Origin: Liopterus haemorrhoidalis
Taxonomy: Eukaryota > Arthropoda > Insecta > Coleoptera > Dytiscidae
Length of the DNA stretch: 64,000 nucleotides
Assembly: GCA_963971575.1 (NCBI GenBank)
Contig: OZ020624.1
Coordinates: 17,267,249 to 17,331,248 of the forward strand
Direction: 5' to 3'
Below are positions 20,408-33,690 of the stretch, piece by piece; within the stretch, counting starts at the first letter, position 1, and every line of letters starts with the position of its first letter. Made by a program: the position numbers and the translations under genes. The notes beneath the pieces were generated by a model that ran no database searches, was not told the origin of the DNA, and saw only the letters and a list, made by a program, of their open reading frames with translations.

Positions 20408-22104
20408 GTCACCGGGTACATTAGTACATAAGAGTACCCGCGTACACTTCGTGCAAAAGGTACCAGATGATCGACGTGCACCGTGTCGAAGGGGATTGCC
20501 TTCTTCTCAATGGGGTGTAGCAGGCCCTCCGCTCTGCCGTAACTCCCTTTGCTGAACGCGCAGTTCATGCACGCTTGAACGTATTTCTTTGTGAGACGCC
20601 CCATTCTGGGAAACCTGTAAGTTTCCTTTATTAATTTTAGGCAACGTTCAACGCCGGTGACCAACATCATCATGATGTTTTCGTAGTAGCTGAATCTTGC
20701 CGTCGCCGGGACATACAGTCGATCACCCAGCAGCGTCTTGCGGTACAACCGCCCGTCCTGTAATTTAAAGTCGTTAACAATACCTTTATCAGCTGTACCT
20801 GCCTGCAGCGCCTCTACAATCGAGTGCGCCTTCTCATCCTGCAGTTGGACTGTCAGAAACCAATCATCATCGTGGATCTGCACCAGGTTCACTGAGACGG
20901 GGTTACGGCTCAGCGCGTCAACATGCTGCATCCTGGCTCCCGGCCTGTACTCTACTTCCATGTCGTACTCTTGTAGAGTCATCCACCAGCGAGCGATGCG
21001 GGGCACCAGGTCTCGTTTAAGCATGGTAGCTCGCACAGAAGTAAAGTCGGTGATAGCCTTAAAATGTATACCCACCAGATATACTCGGAAACGTTTCACC
21101 GTTTCCACGAGCGCCAGCGTCTCTAGCTCAAAGCTATGGTACTTCTGTTCGGCTGGTGTGGTTACCCTGCTGAAGTAGAGCACCGGCCGCAAGGATCCGT
21201 CGTTTTGTTTCTGCAGTAGGATCCCACCCAAGCCGCTTTGACAGGCGTCTGTATGTACCTCCGTCTCTGCATGACTATGGTACAGTGCCAACACCGGTCG
21301 TTCCACCAGCAGCTGCTTCAGCTTTGCGAACGTCTCGGCTTGGCTGTCGCCCCACTGCCACGCAGTCTGCTTCTTGGTCAGTTCAGTTAATGGTTTAGCT
21401 ACAACAGCAAAGTTCGGTATGAATTTCCTGAAATAACTCGTTAAGCCTAAGAACTGTCTTACGCCATGTACATTTTTGGGTACAGGAAAGTCGCTTACCG
21501 CCGTGATTTTGCGCTCTCCAGGTCGGATACCGCCGCCGCTTATGTCGTGGCCCAGATATGTTACCTTGTTTTGTAGGTAAGAGCATTTAGCTAAGTTTAA
21601 TTTCAATCCGGCTCTTGCCACCGATTGTAGCACCTGCTCCAACTGACGGAGCCCGCCAGCTATGCTCTCGGAGGGTATCAGCAGGTCATCCATGTAAGCC
21701 AGCACCTGATCACTGGTAATACCCTTCAGCATCCGCTGTACTACCTTCTGGAAGAGAGCTGGAGCATTAGCGAGACCGAAGGGGACTCGTAACCACTCAT
21801 AGTGACCATCCGGTGTAATAAATGCAGTTTTATGTACAGAGTCCACATGCATAGGGACTTGGTGATAACCTTGGGCTAAATCAAGTGTGCTATAATAACA
21901 CTTACCCGCTAACTTGGTGAATTCATCCTTCACCAGTGGCATCGGATGTCGATCTTTCACTGTTACCTTATTTAGTGCGCGATAGTCAACGCACATCCGA
22001 CGTCCGCCGTTTGCTTTTGGGACAAGTACGATGGGGCTTGCGTACTCCGATTCAGACTCTCGTATGGCCCTGCTGTTAAGTAGCGTTTGCACTTTTTGTT
22101 TCAC
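20359..22104 (-). pseudogene. pol: Gypsy pol: RT, RNase H, partial integrase, copy B
   Basis: A 581-codon frame, identical in predicted protein to copy A: RT with YMDD, RNase H with the D/E/D residues, and an integrase zinc region lacking its histidines. It breaks off after the first catalytic region of the integrase core. Confidence 0.9.
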
Positions 22105-23476
22105 CGTTTCCCTCTCTGCGAGTGACAGCCTGTACGGGCGATGGTATATCGGTGTACGCGCTATGCGTGGTTAACTGGATTCTCATTTCCCCCAAGTGGG
22201 TGAGCCCCAACTCTTCATCCCCACTCGAGAAGCAATTTTGCAACCGTGACAAGAGCGCTTCCAATTCACTCCTTTCACTTTCAGCGATATCACCCACCTT
22301 GACATCTGCACAGCTTAATTTATTATTAATGATACTCACCGAGTTCACCTGTTCCGGGTCTTTATCTGGAAAGATAACAAAGCCGCGCGCCAGCGGGTGT
22401 TTGGTGGGCCAGATAACGCCCCTGCGACTCTGATTCCAAATTCTCATCTTCATATTCCCTGGCCCCAAAAGTGCCCCCTTTACGATAAGTTCGGAGGTGT
22501 GTCGCCGGACCGTCCGTTCCTTAACTAGCAGGAACGCACCTTCAGGCAGTCCATCCACCGTGACTGCTGGGCTCTGGTCGTCGTTGGGTAGAAGCCAGGC
22601 ATCCTCGACGAGCCGTACTTCTAACTTCTGCTGCAATGGCTCGTCCAGGTCATCATCCTCCAACGCCAGCTTTTGGAGGAAGTTCTCCTCGCGCGACAGG
22701 CTCACCGTGCCGTCCCGCACGAGCAGGACCACCTCGACTGACGAGAGCGTTGGCTGCCCTATCATGATGTCGGCTCCCGACAAACCACATGTCACCACCA
22801 ACGGGTGCATCTTAACGCCGGCGCCGTCAATGATCACGGACAGCTCGACCTTACCTAAGGTCCAAGTCGTCCCTCCGCCGAATCCATGCAATTGCTGCCC
22901 ATTTGCAGACAGCGTACACTGCAAACGCCGTGCACATTCCTCCGTGATGAGGTCGTAGACACTACCCGTGTCGATGAAGGCTCTCAGCGGCACGTCGGCG
23001 CTGGTTCTCATCCACTTCTTGTAGGTCTTCGCGGCATCCACCAAGCTTACCTGTGGTCCGCGACGTTGGCCAGGACAATCCATGGCCCAGTGCCCATCCT
23101 CGCCACACTTGCGGCACCGCTGCGTGCGAGGCTGCGGACACTCGCGGGTCACGTGCGTCCCCACCTCTTGGCAGTTGTAGCAGCGTCTCCAACCGTCCAT
23201 CGCCGTGTGCCGGTTGACCCTCGCCGTTGCCTCGGACTGCTGCCCTCCGTGTCGCTGGCTCGAACGTTTCCCACGTCCGCCGTAGGCTGCTAATCGTTCC
23301 ATGCGCCGTTGGTCCGGAACAGCCTCCCTGCCTGCTGGTCCTCGCATGTGAACTGCCTCTCGCTCCCTAGGTCGATGGACAGGAGCATCCTCCTCGTAGC
23401 GGTCCAGCATGGCTAGGAAGCCGGCGTACAGCTCGTTCGGCTCTTGGCAGCCGAACGCCCTAGCATTCAACTGCAT
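22076..23476 (-). pseudogene. gag-pol: Gypsy gag C-terminus, zinc knuckles and protease, copy B
   Basis: A 466-codon frame as in copy A. It differs by Gly for Glu near residue 46 and by a private Phe-to-Cys change before ADVKVGD. Zinc knuckles and the protease IDTG are unchanged. Confidence 0.9.
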
Positions 23477-23500
23477 CGCAAGTGGGAGGCCGTCGATGAT

Positions 23501-24145
23501 TCAGGAGATTGCTCGGTCACCTGTGATGCCAACACGCTCGCACATGGCAAGCTTCGCCCGATAGTAGCGAGCAAGACTCTCCCCTGGAACCTTTTGCCGC
23601 GCCAGTAGCTCGCGCAGCATCTTCGCGAAGTCATGCTGTTGAGGGAACGCCGTCTTCAGCATGATTTTCCACTCCGCCCAGGTGTGGTCATACTTGAGAA
23701 GCCGATTGAACCGCGCTCTGGCTTCTCCCCTCAGCTTCGCTTGCATGTACAGGGACTTCTCATACTCGGTCCACCCGTGTACACAACCCAGCTGGTCGAT
23801 GCGAGCCAACCAGATGTCGACACTGGCCTCACGGTCATCGGGATCGAAGGGGTCCAGGATGTCAGCTCCCGCTCGGAAGCTGGATACTCCGCCGCGTATC
23901 GCTGACTCACCGGTCTCGCTTCCTGCAGTCGCGTCCATCTTGGCTGTCTTCTGGGCCTGCATGTCCTGCAACTCAGCCTGCAACGCCTTCAGCTGGGCCT
24001 GCATTTCCTGCACCACGTCCGGTACAGCATCGGGACACCGGTCTGCTGTTGGCCGCTTCTTGACACCGCCAGCTACAGGTGAACCCGGCTCGACGTCGAG
24101 GCTCTCGTCCTCGAACAACCAGCCGCACCCGTCTTTGTCCGCCAT
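23501..24145 (-). pseudogene. gag: Gypsy gag N-terminal part with premature stop, copy B
   Basis: Same gag domain and same terminating TGA as copy A. The MADKDG methionine is taken as the start. Confidence 0.87.
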
Positions 24146-24517
24146 CCTCGTTTCTAACGAGACGCACCGTATTCTAGTGCGCTGATCCCACTTCTGAATT
24201 GTTAGGACGATAAAATAACAAGCGTTCAATCTAACATATCATTTATTTAATCAAACATGAAAAATGTATAATACTAAAAACACCAAAATACAAGCGAGCA
24301 CGCCGAGAGATTCCGTTTCAACGCCGCAGATAGAATGGTCCGGTCATGTGACCTCCTCTCTTCTTCCCACGCCGATACAAGCGCGGGACACAATACCGAC
24401 CGCCTGTATGGTGCTGCCGCCACGCCATTGCTCAGCGCGCCCTCTTCGAAAAACTACCTAACACTCGGCCGTTCTGCAACAATTAATGGCCCCATTAATT
24501 CTTACCAATAACAATAT

Positions 24518-25044
24518 GTTGAGTCAAAACGTTTAAAAGAGAAACAGGTTAGTTAAAGAGTTAAAAAAAAAAAAAAATGTCAAAAACAGTTAACCTAAGA
24601 GACGCAAAAAACTAACTTATGACGGTTTAAGACGTAAATAATTAAATCGAAAGAGTAAAAAAAAGTGTTTTACCAGGTTCAAAATAATTTAAGACGTGAA
24701 ATAATAAAAAAAAAGGACGTAAGAAGAATAAAAATGTGATGTTTTGTGCTCAAAAACTGACGAATACTTGTGCGAAAGTGACTGTAAAGACAAAAAACTT
24801 GTGCAAATCATAGGACAGATGGTGAGAAAGAAAAGAATAGACATAATAAGTGGAAATAAGAGAACAATTAAGTTAATTTAAAGCCAAAAAATCTTTTAAT
24901 CGCAGTGGACAATACAATATTTACAGTGGAAATTGCCTAACGCCAAGCGCGCGAACTCCAAATATTTGAAATATAAATAACTCCCTTATTATTCAATTAA
25001 CAGCAAAATATATGTGGAGTTAAGACGCTTAAAGAGAAATAGGA
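24518..25044 (+). repeat. Satellite monomer, copy B
   Basis: Counterpart of 7878-8404 with the same landmarks; right flank of the gypsy insertion. Confidence 0.85.
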
Positions 25045-25992
25045 AAACATATAGTTAGCTGACCAAAATCTTACCTGATCATATGGTTAGCCGAACAAAT
25101 GGTTACCTAACCATATGGTTAGCTGACCAAATGGTTACCTGACCATATGTGTTTCCGACCAAATCGTTACCTGACCATGTCGTTGGCAGACAAAATGGTT
25201 TGCTGAGCAAGCATAGGTTAAGATGACCAAATGGTTACATGAATTATATGGTTACCTTACAAAAATATTACCTGGCCATATGGTCAGCTGACAAAATGGT
25301 TACCTGACCATATGGTTAGCTGGAAAAATTGTTAACTGACCATATGGTTAGCTGACGAAATGGTTACCTGACCGTTTGATTAGCTGACCAAGTGGTTACC
25401 TAACCATATGGTTATCTGACAAAATGGTTACCTGACCAAATGATTACTTGACCATTTGGTTAGCAGACCAAATGGTTTTCTGACCATATGGTCAGCTGAC
25501 GAAATGGTTACATGACCATATGGTTTGATGACCAAATGATTACCTGACCATATGGTTAGCTAACTAAATGTTTACCTCACCATGTGGTTAGCAGACAAAA
25601 TGTTAACTGACCAATATAGTTAGCTTACGAAAGAATTGCCTTACCATGTGGTAAGCTGACCAAATAGTTTGCTGAGCATATGGTTAGCTGAATAAATGGT
25701 TAGTTGTTCATATTTTTCGTTGATGAAATGGTATCCTAATTATATGGTTAGCTGACGAAATTGAGTTACCTAACATATGATAAGCTGACGAAATGTTTAC
25801 CGAAGCACGTGGTTAGCTGACTAAATGGTTAACTGCCCATATGGTTAGTTGACGAAATGGTTACCTGACTAAATGGATACATGATCAATAGGTTAGCTTA
25901 CGTATGAATTACCTGACCATGTGGTTAGCTGACCAAATGGTTACCTTAACATATCGTTAGATGACCAAATGGTAGAACGACCATATGGTAAC
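25045..25992. repeat. Minisatellite array 2 (copy B)
   Basis: Block copy of array 2, about 30 units of the 32-bp dimer. Confidence 0.93.
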
Positions 25993-26258
25993 AGTTACAG
26001 TATTATATTATTTTCAGTTTCGTCTCTGTATAATAATGTGCTCTTTTCAATATAGTTAATTTCATAGTTAAATTAAAGGTTTTATATATTAAAAATTGTA
26101 TCAGTTACTGAACATAAATCTCAGAAAGTAATTAATAATATCGAATACTCGAGCCTGAAATAAACATAAACACAGTGTTTCGAAAGAAAACGATATCAAA
26201 CAAATCCTTACTGGTCAGTGCTACAGACAATAACCCCTCAATTTTCATCAAGTCATCA
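25993..26258. other. AT-rich spacer, copy B
   Basis: Same spacer as in copy A; nothing recognised in it. Confidence 0.6.
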
Positions 26259-28717
26259 AGAGAAATCGGTTAGTTAATAGGGTTAAGTAAAAAGATGTCA
26301 AAAATAGTTAACCTAAAGGACGCAAAAAACCAACTTATGACGGTTTTAAGACGTAAATAAGTAGGTCGAAGGAATTAAAAAAAGAGTTTTACCGCGTTCA
26401 ATATATTTTAAGACGTGAAATAATAATAAAAGGCGTCAAAAGAATGAAAAAGTGATACTTTGTGCTCAAAAACTGACGAATACGTGTGCGAAGGTGACTG
26501 TAAAGACAAAAAACTTGTACAAATCATAGGACAGATGGTGAGAAAGAAGAGAATAGACGTAATAAGTGGAAATAAGGGAACAATAAACGAATTTAGAGCT
26601 GAAAAAACTTTGAATCGCAGTAGACACAATACATAGGGTGACCAGATTTCAGTGAAGAGAAACCGGGACACAGGGAAAAAAAAGAAGGTCTTTGTTTCCT
26701 CCCACATCCAAGTGAGGAGCAAAAAAAAAAGGTCCTCACCTCCCAAATTCAAAGAAAAGAGCAAAAAAAAAACAAAAAGGTCCTCACCTCCCCCAAATTC
26801 AAAGTGAAGAGCAAAAGGAGTCCTCACCTCAAAAACCGGGACAATCGGGCGTCCCGAGAACATTTTTCGGGACACCGGGACAATCCCGGAAAACCGGGAC
26901 GGATGGTCACCCTAACAATACATTGTTTACAGTGGAAATTTCCTAACGCCAAGCGCGCGAACTCCAAATATTTGAAATATAAATAACTCCCTTATAATTC
27001 ACATAACAGCTAAATATATAAAATAAATATTGTTTAAAATTAAAGGGTAAATCCCTAACATAAATACATTTTTTTGATTCGATAAATATTTGTAGAGTTA
27101 TGGCGGGAAAACTTCAAATGTTTGTAATGTAAATAATTCCCTTATTATTCACTTAACAGCAAAACATATGTGGATTCATAAAGTTTAAAAGAGAAATAGG
27201 TTAGTTGAAAGGGTTAAAAAAAAGATGTCAAAAATAGTTAACCTAAAAGACGCAAAAAACTAATTTATGACGGTTTTAAGACGTAAATAATTAAGACGAA
27301 AGAGCTAAAAAAAGTGTTTTACCGCGTTCAACATAATTTAAGACGTGAAATATTAATAAAAGGACGTAATAAGAATAAAATAGTGATACTTTGTGCTCAA
27401 AAATTGATACTTTGTGCTCAAGATTTCACGAATACGTGCGCAAAAGTGACTGTAAAGACAAAAAACTTGTGCAAATCATAGGACAGACGGTGAGAAAGAA
27501 CAGAATAGACATAATAAGTGGAAATAAGGGAACAACAAGTGAATTTAAAGCTGAAAAAACTTTTAACCGCTGTGGACAATACTTTGTTTACAGTGGAGAT
27601 TTCCTAACGCCAAGCGCGCGAACTCCAAATATTTTAAATAAAAATAACTCCCTTATATTTCACTTAACAACAAAACATGTAAAACCAGTATTATTTAAAA
27701 TTAAAAGCCAAATCATTAATATAAATACATGTTTTTGATTCGATAAATATTTGTAGAGTTATGGCGGGAAATCTTCAAATATTTGTCATATAAATAATTC
27801 CCTTATTATTCACTTAACAACAACATATATGTGGAGTTAAGACGCTTTAAAGAGAAATTGGTTATTATAAGTGCGCAAGGTGACTGTAAAGACAAGAAAC
27901 TTGTGCAAATCATAGGACAGACGGTGAGAAAGAACAGAATAGACATAATAAGTGGAAATAAGGGAACAACAAGTGAATTTAAAGCTGAAAAAACTTTTAA
28001 CCGCTGTGGACAATACATTGTTTACAGTGGAAATTTCCTAACGCCAAGAGCGCGAACTCCAAATATTTGAAAAATAATTAACTCTCTTATAATTCACTAA
28101 ACAGCAAAATATATAAAACAAATATTGTTTAAAATTAAAAGGCAAATTCTTAACATAAATACATTTTTTTGATTCGAGTAATATTTGTAGAGTAATGGCG
28201 GGAAAACTTCAAATATTTGTAATATAAATAACTCCCTTATTATTCACTTAACAGGAAGATATATGTGGAGTTAAGACGTTTAAAATAAAAATAGGTTAGT
28301 TAAGAAAGTTAAGAAAAAAGAGGTCAAAAATAGTTAACCTAAAAGACGCAAAAAACCAACTTATGACGGTTTTAAGACGTAAATAGGTAAGTTGAATGCG
28401 CTAAAAAAAGGGTTTTACCGCGTTCAAAATATTTTAAGACGTGAAATATTAATAAAAGGCGTAATAAGAATGAAAAAGTGATACTTTGTACCCAAAAACT
28501 GACGAATACGTGTGCAAAAGTGACTGTAAAGACAAAAAACTGATGCAAATCTTAGGACAGATGGTGAGAAAGAAGAGAATATACATAATAAGTGGAAAGA
28601 AGAGAAAAATAAGCGAATTTAGAGCTGAAAAAACTTTTAATCGCAGTGGACAATACATTGTTTACAGTGGAAATTTCCTAACGCTAAACCGGTGAACTCC
28701 AAATATTTGAAATATAA
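26259..28717 (+). repeat. Satellite block of four monomers, copy B
   Basis: Same monomer order and the same internally deleted third monomer as copy A. A one-base shortening of an A-run near 27215 changes the offset. Confidence 0.85.
26634..26914. mobile_element. hAT-type MITE (TAGGGTGACCA ends), copy B
   Basis: Same site and same ACAATACA duplication as copy A. Confidence 0.88.
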
Positions 28718-29537
28718 GGGTGCATTCGAGTTGTACAGGGTAGAGCGAGCGCTGAGCGAACAGTTGATGGTGACGTCATGAATAGAGCACTAACGGAGCG
28801 CAGCAACTCGAACACGGAGTGACCGTTGTTGTGACGTAATGTTTATAAAATCTAACCCTACAATTTTAGGCGGCATTTTTACTGTCAGATTAGTTCAAGT
28901 CAGTCATGAATCAAAATTATATTGTACCTCGGTTTTTTCTTGATTTTTTTTTTTTTTTTTCAATGTTGAAGAAATAATATTAATTTTAAATTAGATAATA
29001 ATTAATGAATTGATTTAATGAATTTTTTCCATTTTAATTTTATGAACGGTGTATTTTAATAATTTTTTTGCTGTTTGCAGAACGTCACAAATACATAAAA
29101 TGGCCGTACTCTGTAGCCATAGACAAATAACAATATTATTTGTCTATTGTTATTTGTCTAAGGCTATTATTTTTATTTTATTTATAATTTAATTTTAAAC
29201 TTTCATTTCTTTCCCGCCGTTCCCCCACTTTTTTACGTCATACTCCATATGCTCGGTCTTATGCCGGGTTTACATTGGTAGAGTAAAAGAGCTAGTAACT
29301 AGCGCAAGTACTACGCGCTCTACTCTACTATCTTATTTTCAGGATAGTAGGTGTTCATACGCAATTGACATACATATCTTATTTTCTGGATAGTAAGTGT
29401 CAAAACACATTTGACGTCTTCGCTGTGATTTTGCAGTGAAATTATCTTTTTGCAAAAAATAGTTTATGAATGTGGATATACATCGTCTCCGGCGTGATGC
29501 CATTAAAGAAGTGGTATTTTGAATTACATCATTTCTT

Positions 29538-29870
29538 GTGGAGGAAATAATTGATTGTCTTATTGAAATATTCGGTACAGAATTTAAGCCTAAACAAAAA
29601 TGGGTTAAAAAATGGATTGATAGAAGAACTACCCATGGCGCATCAGTCCTTCTATTTCGTGAATTAGCCGTGGAAGATCAAAAAGAGTACAGACTGTGTT
29701 TAAGAATGACACCAGATGATATTAATAGGCTATTAAATTTAGTTAGTCCATTAATACAACGAACTGATACACTAATAAGGGATGCGATTCCAGCAAAAAT
29801 AAAATTGGAATTAACGCTTTATTTCCTAGCCACAGGAAATAGTTATTGTAGTCTACAACAGTATTTCTAA
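29538..29870 (+). pseudogene. PIF/Harbinger transposase N-terminal fragment, copy B
   Basis: Same 110-codon fragment and the same interruption by the MITE; predicted protein identical to copy A. Confidence 0.85.
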
Positions 29871-30160
29871 ACAGGTGGTCCGCGGACCACCAGTGGTCCC
29901 CAGAAAACTTTTAGTGGTCCGCGAAAGTTTTTATGTTTTTTGCAGTTTTATTTTTAATTTATTTTGCACATTTTTTATGTAAATAGTTTATATTTTGTTT
30001 ATTTTCTGTGATTTTCTACAAATAAAATACATGTGTATAGTAGCACATTAAATATATTTGTTTTCATGCAAAAAATAAACCAACAATTATTATTAGTAGT
30101 CCGCGTTAGAAAATCATATATTATTCTGGTCCACGGTGCGTTTTTGGTCGAGAAACACTG
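29859..30160. mobile_element. hAT-type MITE in transposase fragment, copy B
   Basis: GTCTACAA duplication and CAGTRTTTCT ends as in copy A. Confidence 0.88.
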
Positions 30161-30669
30161 GTCTACAACATCTTTTTCGTGTATCAAAGGCAGTTATTTC
30201 CCAGATGATTTCAAAAATCATCAATTAATAAATCAATGTTACGCAATTTATGTAAATAAATTGTAACTTACCTGATATGGGTTTTTTTCTATTTGTTATG
30301 ACAGGTTATCGCTTGCCGCCAATTTGAAATGAATCAATTTTGCGTAGTGGGGGAAAAGACAGTAGCTAGTAAATACGTCGACGAGCTAACTGTTATCCTA
30401 GCCCAACTACTGGCACCTAGTACTCTACTAGCCACAATGTCAACTGTTTACACAGGGATAGTAACTAGTTGCTAGTTACTTGCGCTAGTTACTTCTTTTA
30501 CTCTACCAATGTAAACCCGGCATTGAAACCTCGAACACATAGAGCGCACTCTAAATGCTCGCTCGATCGCAAAACGAATGCAATTGAGTGTACTCCGAGC
30601 GTCAAATCGAACACGTTTGAGTGTACAGAACGTGCTCGGAACGGTCGGGGCGTCAAATCGAATGTACCC

Positions 30670-31225
30670 TAAGCAACTCCCTTATAATTCACTTAACAGC
30701 TAAATATATGTGGAGCTAAGACGTTTAAAAGAGAAATGGGTTAGTTAAGAGGGTTAAGAAAAAAGAGGTCAAAAATAGTTAACCTAAAAGGCGCAAAAAA
30801 CCAACTTATGACGCTTTTAAGACGTAAATAGGTAAGTTGAATGCGCTAAAAAAAGGGTATTACCGCGTTCAAAATATTTTAAGACGTATAATATTAATAA
30901 AAGACGTAATAAAAATGAAAAAGTGATATTTTGTACTCAAAAACTGACGAATACGTGTGCAAAAGTTACTGTAAGGACAAAAAACTTGTGCAAATCATAG
31001 GAGAGATGGTGAGAAAGAAGAGAATATACATTATATGTGGAAATAAGAGAAAAATAAGCGAATTTAGAGCTGAAAAAACTTTTAATCGCAGTGGACAATA
31101 TATTGTTTAATGTGGAAATTTCCTAACGACAAGCGCGCGAACTCCATATATTTGAAATATAAATAACTCCCTTATAATTAACTTAACAGCAAAATATATA
31201 AAACAAATATTGTTTTAAATAAAAA
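30670..31225 (+). repeat. Satellite monomer, copy B
   Basis: Counterpart of 14028-14583. Confidence 0.8.
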
Positions 31226-32176
31226 GGCCTATTGCCTTAAGCAGTATATAATAGTGTTTCATCCCATCCAAAGATGTTCGCAATGCTTTCGAGCTTTTTC
31301 ACCCATTGCTTAGCCGTTAACAGAGTAATCTTACCTGGATCAAATCCTGGATCATACGAAATATCTGTTCGTTCACCGCTCAAAGTTATGGTTGCGTTTC
31401 CAAAACTTCTCGTTTCCTGCGTAAATAGATCTCCCTCCTTCTGCAAGAGTTCTCGTTCTCGTTTAAGAAGGTCTCTCTCCCATCTTAAATTTTCTTCAAG
31501 TTGATCCACAGAATCTAATTCCATTCGTTCACGTCTGACGTTTGTTAAGGAAAATAATGGTTCTTCATGCGTTCCATTATCTGCCGTCACGTTAAATTCT
31601 GTTACGTTCATGGCCTCTTCGTTCATTTCGTTTTTATTTTGTTTCTATTTTCGTTCAACTAAGTTCTTTAGACCACTGTCTACGTTGCGCTTTAATTAGT
31701 ACGTTATCTCGTGCGTTATCCCGTTTGGATGTCGTTGGTATTCCTGTACCGTCCCCTTACGTCCCGTATCTACGTCGTGGTTCCACGTCCAGCTATGAAT
31801 ATGCTGGTTGCCTATCCCGTTAACACTCGCACTCGGTAGTACGTGGTTGCCTATCTCGTTCACACTCGCACTCGGTAGTACGTGGTTGCCTATGTCGTTC
31901 CCACTAACACGAATGCACGCTTCTTTCACTACACTCACTACACAGAATTCACTGACCTTTAACATTGTTTACACATTAATTTTACCAAATTTTAACTTTT
32001 TACACATCATTCCTGATCCCACTTCTGATCTGTCAGCCTAAGATGGTCACTAGCGGTTATAATAAGACACGAGATTAAGTTAATTTGATTTATTTAAGAA
32101 TTAATGTACAAATAAATAAATGCATTGTCTAACACACATTACAAACGATGCGTTCACGTCGGAGTCTAACAACATA
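31226..32176 (-). mobile_element. 5' fragment of second LTR retrotransposon, copy B
   Basis: Candidate LTR, 16-mer primer region, 39-bp leader repeats (about 31805-31900) and gag start as in copy A. A private MITE enters at its LTR edge. Confidence 0.65.
31237..31626 (-). pseudogene. gag: Retrotransposon gag N-terminus, truncated, copy B
   Basis: 129 codons, same protein as copy A: Glu/Arg-rich probable coiled coil, then LTAKQWVKKLE at the C-terminus. Confidence 0.7.
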
Positions 32177-32648
32177 TTATCTGTCTCATTTTGTAATACG
32201 AAACTAACAGGGAAACTTCATTTTTTATGTTGTATATTTAAAATATCACCTTAGGGTGGTAACACCTTTCAAAATATTTGACAATTCATAATTGACATTA
32301 AATTACGTATATGTCAACTTACTAACACAAATTGTATAAAACACAAATTGACAAGCATTTGAAATATATTTTATGCAACTAGAACAGAAAATATGAATAA
32401 GCGAATTAAGATGAAATAAATATTTGTATACAATTCAAAATATTTGACATGTCAATCACAAATTTGACATGTCCATTTGGTATCTGACATGTAGTTTTTG
32501 AGTGAATATAACCTCAGTTAAATGCAACTTCACTAAAAATGTAAAAGCCAGATTTACAAGTTTACATGGTTTCAAAAAAGTCTATTTACACCACAACAGT
32601 CACCAAAGTAACCAGATTTAGTTTCGTATTACAAATTGAGACAGATTA
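32177..32648. mobile_element. TA-flanked MITE (Tc1/mariner-like), private to copy B
   Basis: A 472-bp insertion absent from A, C and D. TA is duplicated on both sides (32175-32176 and 32649-32650). The ends form inverted repeats of about 28 bp: TTATCTGTCTCATTTTGTAA, and TAATCTGTCTCAATTTGTAA as the inverted right end. The TA target points to Tc1/mariner. No transposase frame; the interior is AT-rich with repeated TTTGACATGTC words. Confidence 0.85.
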
Positions 32649-33560
32649 TACTACTCACAGGACACATTAACAGAAGTGCCATCTCTGTGTCAAAATTTTG
32701 TTCATCGTAACTAACGCTAACTAGAGATCCACCACGTACTAAATTGAATGAAACCGCAAAATTTGAATGTACTCATATTTATTATTCCAGAAAAATTACA
32801 ATTGATAAAACGTGAATACATTTTCATTTTACATAAAATTTTAATACAATTCGAAATTGTAATAAAATTTTATATAAAATGAAAATATATCCATGTTTAA
32901 TATTAAAAAGGGGTTATAGAGAAACACATAATATAAAATTGAGCTTTTTATTGTCACTCGTACATATATAATAATATAATAATAATCTAACATACATAAT
33001 CATATAATAGGTACATAAATAGCATAGTTCAGATGTCGGCAACCTTTATGAAGAATAAAAGTATTTGCCAATATTTGCAATAAATCGGACATTTCAAATA
33101 TCAAACATCACCAACAAAAGTAAAATAAACTATACATATAAGTCTGATTTCAGCTGATGGGCCAATATTTGCAACAAATATAATAAACATATTATTGATA
33201 TCGAACATTTCAAATATTGAATATCAAATATCGAACATAACAAAAAAAAAAGTCAAATATACGATACATATACATAAGTCTGATTTAATATGTCTATAAT
33301 TAATATGTTATTAATATCAAATATTTCAAATATCGAATATCAAATATCGAACATATCAAAAAAAAAAAATATATACAATTCATATAAGTTTGATTTCAGC
33401 TGATTGGCCAATATTTCCTAATTAATATATTATTGATCACTTAAAATTCTTTGCACCACAGAACATTAAACACGCCACGTGCAAGTCACATTCACAATAA
33501 CTGCCATATTTAAATAGATAAGATTTAAAATTCCAGTTTGTGGAGTATTCAGTGGTGGTG
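32649..33560. other. AT-rich non-coding region, copy B, truncated tail
   Basis: Hairpin at about 32819-32888 and AT-rich tandem repeats at about 33056-33440, as in copy A. Similarity to copy A stops at GTGGTGGTG, 33560. Confidence 0.65.
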
Positions 33561-33690
33561 TGATATTCATCATTGTTATCGTGTAATAGGGATAACTTCT
33601 AGTAACTAGTAACTTCTCATTACAGTTGGCAAAAATTCAGTGTTCCCAACATATTTTTTTTTTTTTTTGTCGCACTCTTGACCTAAGCCG
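33561..33690. other. Inverted-repeat junction, sequence found nowhere else in window
   Basis: About 130 bp joining direct copy B to inverted copy C. It includes a TAGTAACTAGTAACTTCT stretch reminiscent of the inner Harbinger subterminal repeat, and a 16-base T-run near 33655. No gene. It could be a rearrangement breakpoint, the remains of an inserted element, or an assembly join. Confidence 0.7.

Larger units (their letters stand above)
19795..24513 (-). mobile_element. Ty3/gypsy LTR retrotransposon, copy B (uninterrupted)
   Basis: The cleanest copy: 4719 bp, ATAT duplications on both sides, LTRs at 19795-20106 (3') and 24200-24513 (5'), no later insertion. It is short for the family because most of the integrase core is deleted. 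Candidate primer-binding region at 24182-24197. It carries the same gag stop, pol frameshift and integrase deletion as copy A. Confidence 0.95.
29262..30522 (+). mobile_element. Inner PIF/Harbinger element, copy B
   Basis: Same long GCCGGGTTTACATTGG inverted repeats and same nested MITE as copy A. Confidence 0.82.
28718..30669. mobile_element. Outer PIF/Harbinger-like element, copy B
   Basis: GGGTGCATTCGA termini and TAA flanks as in copy A; slightly longer T-run near 28945. Confidence 0.75.
17041..33560 (+). repeat. Composite 16.6-kb unit, copy B (direct)
   Basis: Second direct copy, from the LINE start to the point where similarity to copy A ends (16440 in A). It has no P-like insertion and one private TA-flanked MITE, and its tail is truncated at the inverted junction. 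Confidence 0.95.
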
